64,000 bases of DNA from Cristatella mucedo. Taxonomy: Eukaryota; Bryozoa; Phylactolaemata; Cristatellidae. The position numbers and the translations under genes are program-made. The DNA is taken from contig WPIO01000018.1 in the NCBI GenBank assembly GCA_009760855.2, positions 220,001-284,000 of the forward strand, read 5' to 3'. Under the pieces are notes generated by a model. It did not search any database and was not told the origin of the DNA. It saw only the letters and a list, made by a program, of their open reading frames with translations. Positions 59,562 to 64,000 of the stretch are shown in pieces. The first letter of the stretch is position 1. Every line of letters begins with the position of its first letter.

Positions 59562-61372
59562 AGTAACTCCACAAAGTCATAAAGACCATGTGTGTGTGTT
59601 ACGCAGGAGAGTTTTGTATAGCGCACTCACAGCCTAAGCGGCTTTCGGTACGCATTCGGTAGCCAACAGACTTCGTCTCACGCAACAAAGAGAAAGTGGG
59701 AAACATAGCAGAGTCAGGAGAGCAGTTGAGGTAGTGAGTAGCATAGAAGTAGCAGTTCAGGACCACTGAAAAAGATGTGCCATAGTCGGCAGTTAGAGAG
59801 TAGTTGTCGTTGCGTAAGAATTGTGGAAGCGAGTTCCACAGCCTAGGACCTGCAGAGCTAAAGCTTCTGTCGCCAACTGTCTTTAAGCGGAGGAATGGGA
59901 CAGCTAATTTATTGTCCACACAGGACCTGAAGGCGCGAACAGGCTGAAACTGATGCAGCAGTTCAGCTAGGTACGAAGGAGCCATGCCGTGGCGGGCCTT
60001 GTGGGTCAGCATAAGAACTTTTCTCTGTATCCTTTGCTCAACCGGCAACCATCCTAGCTCTTTCAGCAGAGGTGACACGTGCTCAAACCGCTGGGACTTG
60101 AAGACCAGCCTTGCAGCCATATTCATAGTCCGCTGTAGTGGCATAATAGCTTTCTTTGGCAGCCCAGCCAAAAGGGAAATACAATAATCAAGCCGAGACA
60201 GAACTAAAGAGCTAGTTAAATTTTTTTACAAGCCACTGTGGGAGACAGCTCCTAATCTTGGATAGGGATCGGATGTGATGGCTAGCTGTAGAGGCAGTCT
60301 TCTGAATGAAGCTTTTGAAATTGAGGCAGCTGTCGAACACGACACCTAGATTACGAGCACGTGGTGAAGGTCGCACAATAGCATCACCTATTAGAACAGC
60401 AAAGCCTTTTAATCCAGCCACACGCTTAGGGTGTCTTATGAGCAGCAGTTCGGTTTTATCGTCATTTAATTTCAGGAAGTTTTCCGACATCCAGGATCGA
60501 CTATCGGCAAGGCAAGCATTCAATTTCTCAGTTGCTGCAGCAGGTTCCGAAGATTTAAATGACAAATACAACTGAGTATCGTCAGCATAGAAGTGATATC
60601 CTATTCCATGGGCCTTAATCACTTTTCCCAGAGGTGGTGTATAAATGGATAACTGCAAGGGACCGAGTACAGACCCTTGAGGGACTCCACAGGTGACCAT
60701 TTTCCTGTCTGAGACCTGACCCCCACACGACATGGATTGAACACGATCAGACAAGTATGATCTAAACCACGCCAGTGCTTCGTCTGCCAGACCGATCATT
60801 GTTCTCAATCGTTCAAGCAGAACTTCGTGATTAATGGTGTCGAAGGCAGCAGACAGATCTAGCAGTGACATTCCCGTCGTTGTTGCCGTGTAGAATGTCA
60901 TTGTTAACACGGAGGAGAGCAGTTTCAGTAGATTGCTGCCTCTTGAACCCTGATTGAAATGTTTCTGACATTCCATTATTTTCAATATGTTTAACTAGCT
61001 GCTTAGCAACAATTTTTTCAAGAATCTTTGATAAGAACGGAGAAAGGAAAACTGGACGATAGTTTGCTAGGACATCTGTGTCTAATCCAGGCTTTTTAAG
61101 AATAGGTCTAACGATTGCCGATTTGAAGGATTTGGGGACGACCCCTTTTCCCAAAGAAGCATTAAAAATCTTGGTTATGGATGGGCTAAGTTGGTCTGCA
61201 AGTGAAGATCACAGAGATGAAGGTATAGGGTCTTCAGGAGACGAGCTCTTTTTGCTAGACCTTATTAAGACAGCCACACCACAGGCAGAAACATCGGAGA
61301 ATCTTTTAGGAAAGGTCACAGTTTGAGGAACGGCGATTGCTTTGGTCGGAGGCGGCTTAATGGAGGCACGAA
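59562..61372 (-). mobile_element. LINE family A, best preserved copy
   Basis: 1.8 kb on the minus strand. It has the region upstream of the [72 protein letters not shown] (intact YADD), [15 protein letters not shown], a stop-interrupted thumb, and GDRSFSSAGPRLWNSLPQFL. The 3' end has the conserved hairpin. A small deletion before L-L-D-L-S-A-A and a frameshift at about 60200 split the ORF (60212-60985, 59599-60171). There is no endonuclease. It probably inserted into the Gypsy relic. Confidence 0.93.
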
Positions 61373-61698
61373 TGTGTACAATTTTTTCAGTACATGTACG
61401 GTACGGTATATAATACTAATCAGGGATCTTACTAGCTGTTGTTCTGAGTATCCTCTCATGTATTCTTACGCGAAGATCAAAGCATGATATTCATATGCTC
61501 TGGCTTGCTTGACCAAGCAGAATGCCGTGTACGCTGCCAATAAAACCTTGGCTTAATGTTTCTCTGGCAGCGAGCCGTGAAGTGAAGATCTGGTCAGAGA
61601 TTTGGTTTGCTCGGTGGCGCTACACCAATGACATAGCTATAATAATATATCTTATATAGTAATCTTAATATCTTATATAGTAATCTTAGTCGTCGTAT
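61373..61698. other. spacer with 21-bp tandem duplication
   Basis: ATATCTTATATAGTAATCTTA-type unit at 61647-61667 and 61668-61688, identical. GCTGCCAATAAAACC near 61529 resembles an LTR poly(A) region. Confidence 0.6.
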
Positions 61699-62448
61699 CT
61701 ATATAGTCGGCAGAAGAACAAGGGTCTCACTTCGGTTCTCGCGCGGTCCTGCCAGTGCAAAGGTAATAGCCTCTATCTGAATGTTGCCTGCAGCCAGTTC
61801 CACGTTTTCCTGTGCAGCAACGCAAATAGTCATCCGAACGCATCCAAACTCGTATATCGAGCGGCCCATTTCGTTTCGCAGAGCTTCAGTCATGGCCTGC
61901 GGTGGCACGCGTGCTGGAATTTGTCACCGTGTCTCCGTCGACACATCTTCAAGATTAGCAGTTACAGGTTCACCCCAGTTAGTAGTTCGTAGCTCCTGCT
62001 TGGTATCAATCTCAGCTTTAGTCTCTGCTGACCGCTGGCTATAGCCGCGGATTTTAACGTAGTTATTACTAACTTTACTATCAGGCCTCGGGTAAATTCT
62101 GCCTTCAAGGTGAGCAAACTCTCATCTGCATCTAGTACGTTTTCGAATGAGCATTAACTCAGAATCTCCATAAGTTTGGTTCAGAATTTTCTGAAACTTG
62201 CTAAATCTTTGCTTGAGAATAACCGCATTTAATTCCTTTTAAATTCAGCAGCAGATGCTTCCTCTTTGGAGCCCCCTAACTTTGACTGACCACGCAGCCT
62301 CCTCAGCTTTCCCGCAGTCTATTGCGCGATCAGCACATGCTTTAATCCAGCAGCTAAATAAATCCACTTTCCAGGTACACTGCTCACCAGCAGTCACCAT
62401 GGCGACGATGCTGGCACAGCGTCCCGGCTCACGGGGTCTACGCGACAA
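61699..62448 (-). pseudogene. decayed coding frame of unknown family
   Basis: A single minus-strand phase from 62448 to 61699 contains protein-like stretches separated by only a few stops: AAWSVKVRGLQRGSICC, KFQKILNQTYGDSELMLIRK, EFAHLEGRIYPRPDSKVSNN, QELRTTNWGEPVTANLEDVS and ALRNEMGRSIYEFGCVRMTI. The persistence of one phase over 750 bp supports a former gene, perhaps a retrotransposon gag or ORF1. I cannot name it. The composition is close to the flanking LINE/Gypsy DNA. Confidence 0.45.
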
Positions 62449-62652
62449 TCCTACTTTTGCTAGCGCAGGTCAAACGGAGTAAAGCCGGAAAGGATCTTTG
62501 AGAAGCTCTGCAAAGGTCGAGGATCGTCTGTCGTGTTTTCTGCCGTTCTTTTTGCATCTGTGCCCCTATTCGGCGTGGGGCTTGAGGAGCATTGCGCACT
62601 CTTACCGCGCGGGGCCGAATTGGTCGTCGGGCGATGCGAGCAGACGCCACAG

Positions 62653-62660
62653 TATATAAG
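62653..62660 (+). promoter_or_regulatory. TATA-box candidate TATATAAG
   Basis: A consensus TATA element within a GC-rich context (AGTATATAAGTAGGGG), just before the GC-rich block extending to the window end. No transcript can be proven. Confidence 0.4.
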
Positions 62661-64000
62661 TAGGGGCGTGGACAGCGAGCGAGCGAGCGCTCCGTTCCCG
62701 GGCAGAGCGGAGAGCGCCAAGATCAAAGCAGGTGGCACCGGCAGCTTCGACGGCCTCCAGCGACTCCGCTTAGCTGGCCGATGCGAGCGAGAATGACCTC
62801 GACCTCTGCCAGTCGACGGAAAAATCCAACGCTCGCTGGCGCTCCGCACTGCTGGCGCTCGCGGTGGGTGGGGGGCTGAGCGGCTGAGGCGAGAATTCAT
62901 TTTGAGCTAATGCCGCCGGCATTTTTACTCATTTCGGCAGCCCTTGAACGTGTCCGACTCGAGACTAATTTGATTGGTCATAACTAGGCTCGGCCTGGCA
63001 CCTCCGACGCGCCCGGCGCGTCGGAGGTGCTGCAGCGTGCAGGTGGCGGCGCTGATCTACGACGTTGCCGCCAGTCCTCCATGTCCGATGTGGCTGGAGG
63101 TGCGTCCACTTTTCACGACGAACGCGAAGCGCCCACCCCCGGCCGCCGCCGCGGAGCTCTCGATCAAGTCGTGCCAGCCTGCGCTCGCAGTCGCTGCCGC
63201 CGCCGCCGGTGCAAATTTATTATTATTATATTATTATTATGTTATTATTATTACTACTGTTCAAGCGCTGCGATACACCGCCGCACGGTATCCCCATGGG
63301 CAGTGGTGCAGCCTGCCCGCCGGCCGGCGCGGGTGGACTGCCTCCCTAGAGTTGGCAGGGGGAGGGTGTAGTAAAAGCCCGACTCGCAAGTAATGGGCAC
63401 GCGCGGGAGAAAGTGACTTCGAACGCGGCGCGGCGCGGCGCCGCACCGCGCCATCGCCGCGCTCCCGCGCCTGGAGGCGGCAGCAGCAGCCGACTTGAAA
63501 GCGGCTGCTGCCGCCGCCGCCGCCGCTAGAGCCAGATTTAGCGGGCGCAATTTCGCGGGCCCGTGGCCCACCATTGTCCTGTCATTAGCCGGCGGCGGCG
63601 CAGGACCTACCGAGGCGCGGCTGCCCTTCTCTGCCGGGCGGCCGCGCGCACAGGCGCGCGTCCTGCGCGCCTGGGTCGGCGGAGCGACGTCGCGCCGGAG
63701 ATTGTTCGGCGCGACGTCGCAAAAGTACACCATAGCGCGCGCGCGCACCCCCTCAGCGACGCTATCGGGCCAGCCGTCGTCATCAGCACTGCAACTCGCT
63801 CGCAGGGCTTCGCACTTTGTCGCGCCGCCATCGCGCCCGCGAACCCATACGCTACGGCGGCACAAGCCCGACGTGACATGCCGCCGCGGGCGACGCTAAT
63901 TGAGGGGTCGTACTTTCCGCGTCGCCGCTACCAGGGTGGCGCAGCCGAGCGAGTGCCGAGGAGCGCTCTCTAGACCACCGCTGGGGCGGCGGCCGCGGTG
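62661..64000. other. GC/CpG-rich window end
   Basis: Contains a 33-bp near-perfect palindrome (62998-63030), (TTA)n at 63215-63250 and GCC runs. Overlapping open frames are compositional; a 5' exon of a gene beyond the window is possible. Confidence 0.4.
62998..63030. repeat. 16-bp inverted repeat with 1-nt centre
   Basis: GCACCTCCGACGCGCC and its exact reverse complement flank a single C at 63014. Confidence 0.95.

Overview
The window is metazoan nuclear DNA, most likely from an invertebrate. It has an intron-containing animal-type potassium channel gene, two pol III tRNA genes, many LINE and tRNA-SINE copies, a hAT MITE, a Ty3/Gypsy fragment and very long (GA)n/(CT)n arrays. There are no operons, rRNAs or CRISPR arrays. 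The phylum cannot be fixed from the sequence alone.

Layout. 1-15 kb is AT-leaning repeat-rich DNA: old L2-clade LINE fragments, a SPIN-like hAT MITE with a perfect 8-bp target duplication, and a (GA)n/(CT)n inverted pair. 15-29 kb mixes intergenic sequence, SINEs, a SINE-split pseudogene of a multicopy invertebrate protein family, a (GGCATC)n array and an AT-rich degenerate coding island. 29-37 kb is a LINE pile-up holding the longest element copy (endonuclease plus reverse transcriptase) and a LINE with an inverted 5' segment. 37-45 kb carries a pure (CTG)35 tract, two identical tRNA-Gly(GCC) genes and a large GA array with higher-order structure. 45-57 kb is strongly GC/CpG-rich, broken by purine/pyrimidine arrays, and ends in the one confident protein-coding host gene, an inward-rectifier K+ channel (two coding exons, 55166-57378). 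58-62.5 kb holds a Gypsy pol fragment, the best-preserved copy of LINE family A and a decayed reading frame. 62.5-64 kb is again GC-rich, with a TATA-like promoter candidate.

Two LINE families dominate, called A and B here. Both have L2-clade reverse transcriptase signatures (F/Y-A-D-D-T-Q-L and a C-terminal G-D-R-A/S-F-S...W-N-S-L-P block). A ends in a hairpin and an (ATTAC)n-like tail. B ends in an 8-bp stem enclosing AGAGATTAAGTTCTCT and an (ATT)n tail. One tRNA-headed SINE (9790-9935) carries the B-type 3' end, which suggests that LINE B machinery mobilised it. No novel defence or catalytic system was found. The most notable items are the SPIN-like MITE, the SINE/LINE tail sharing, the LINE with an inverted 5' segment, the neutral rectification-controller positions of the K+ channel and several unassigned degenerate coding islands.
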